Part shown: positions 63,930 to 64,000 of the stretch, piece after piece
Layout: every line of letters starts with the position of its first letter
How positions within the stretch are numbered: position 1 is the stretch's first letter
Assembly (NCBI RefSeq): GCF_013285155.1
Contig: NZ_JABTEL010000002.1
Location: 420,560-484,559, forward strand
Length of the DNA: 64,000 nt
Direction of reading: 5' to 3'
Source of the DNA: Winogradskyella undariae
GTDB lineage: Bacteria; Bacteroidota; Bacteroidia; Flavobacteriales; Flavobacteriaceae
Notes under the pieces: generated by a model
What the model was told of the DNA's origin: nothing
The model's input: the letters and a program-made list of their open reading frames with translations, nothing else
Databases searched by the model: none
Position numbers and translations under genes: made by a program

Positions 63930-64000
63930 TGACCAGTCTGGGGCTCGAACCCAGGACCCTCTCCTTAAAAGGGAGATGCTCTGCCAACTGAGCTAACTGG
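63930..64000 (-). tRNA. tRNA-Lys (anticodon TTT), second copy, cut by window end
   Basis: Identical to the tRNA-Lys at 63723 in all visible positions; the 5' two bases fall outside the window. Separated from the first copy by 134 unrelated AT-rich bases. Confidence 0.92.

Noticed and set aside
63723..64000. tRNA-Lys duplication as attachment sites of an integrated element
   Set aside because: Only 134 bases lie between the copies, with no integrase or cargo.

Overview
The window is a low-GC, densely coded bacterial chromosome segment. I place it in Bacteroidota, most likely a marine member of Flavobacteriaceae. The evidence is: a protein with a type IX secretion C-terminal sorting domain; a TonB receptor with a carboxypeptidase-like N-terminal domain; a zeaxanthin-type carotenoid cluster; almost no Shine-Dalgarno sequences; several upstream boxes of the Bacteroidota promoter form TAnnTTTG; and lineage families such as DUF3822 beside rsmD. 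Species is not resolved. I see no prophage, insertion sequence, CRISPR array or rRNA operon; this looks like core chromosome.

Layout. 1-3.2 kb: 3' part of polyphosphate kinase followed by exopolyphosphatase, then a small outer-membrane barrel. 3.2-8.8 kb (mostly minus): MiaE, a lipoprotein, DnaX, the RNase P RNA gene (plus), RsmD, DUF3822 and a membrane protein. 8.9-14.8 kb (plus): a RecD-like helicase, DUF4126, then a lipopolysaccharide-related run with KdsB, a HAD phosphatase, a CAT-like acetyltransferase, a KdnB-like Kdo 8-oxidase and an acyltransferase. 14.9-17.1 kb (minus): NTF2-like protein, lipoprotein, membrane acyltransferase. 17.3-21.5 kb: a complete PEP-dependent dihydroxyacetone kinase, dhaK-dhaL plus a DhaM-HPr-Enzyme I fusion. 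21.8-28.3 kb: peroxiredoxin, M3 peptidase, cyclophilin lipoprotein, CoA-type Nudix hydrolase, acyltransferase, and an ECF sigma factor with a membrane partner. 28.5-38.3 kb: NDH-2, TonB receptor, TonB, KDG-type kinase, VOC protein, AraC regulator, CoA transferase, a 51-residue YqaE/Pmp3 protein and an SDR protein. 38.4-45.5 kb: RecG, M1 peptidase, patatin, lycopene cyclase and two small minus-strand genes. 45.7-50.9 kb: three periplasmic chaperone/prolyl isomerase genes and a MoxR ATPase. 51.2-56.4 kb: two unrelated aconitases side by side. 56.6-63.4 kb: a type IX secreted protein, a TlpA thioredoxin and the carotenoid operon regulator-crtI-crtB-crtZ. The window ends in tRNA-Leu and two identical tRNA-Lys genes, the last cut by the window edge.

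How genes work together. Ppk1/Ppx make and degrade polyphosphate. DhaK, DhaL and the fused phosphotransferase can carry phosphate from PEP to dihydroxyacetone without any other PTS protein. KdsB with KdnB suggests 8-amino-Kdo lipopolysaccharide, although the aminotransferase KdnA is not in the window. CrtI, CrtB and CrtZ together with CrtY, 16 kb away, give zeaxanthin from GGPP, probably under a CarH-like B12-binding MerR regulator. The SurA-like set serves outer-membrane protein folding, which this lineage needs for its TonB receptors and type IX secretion. The points I find most worth checking are the self-contained DhaM-HPr-EI fusion, the predicted light/B12 switch of the carotenoid operon, the KdsB/KdnB pair, and an unexplained stretch ending in a strong terminator hairpin just before tlpA.
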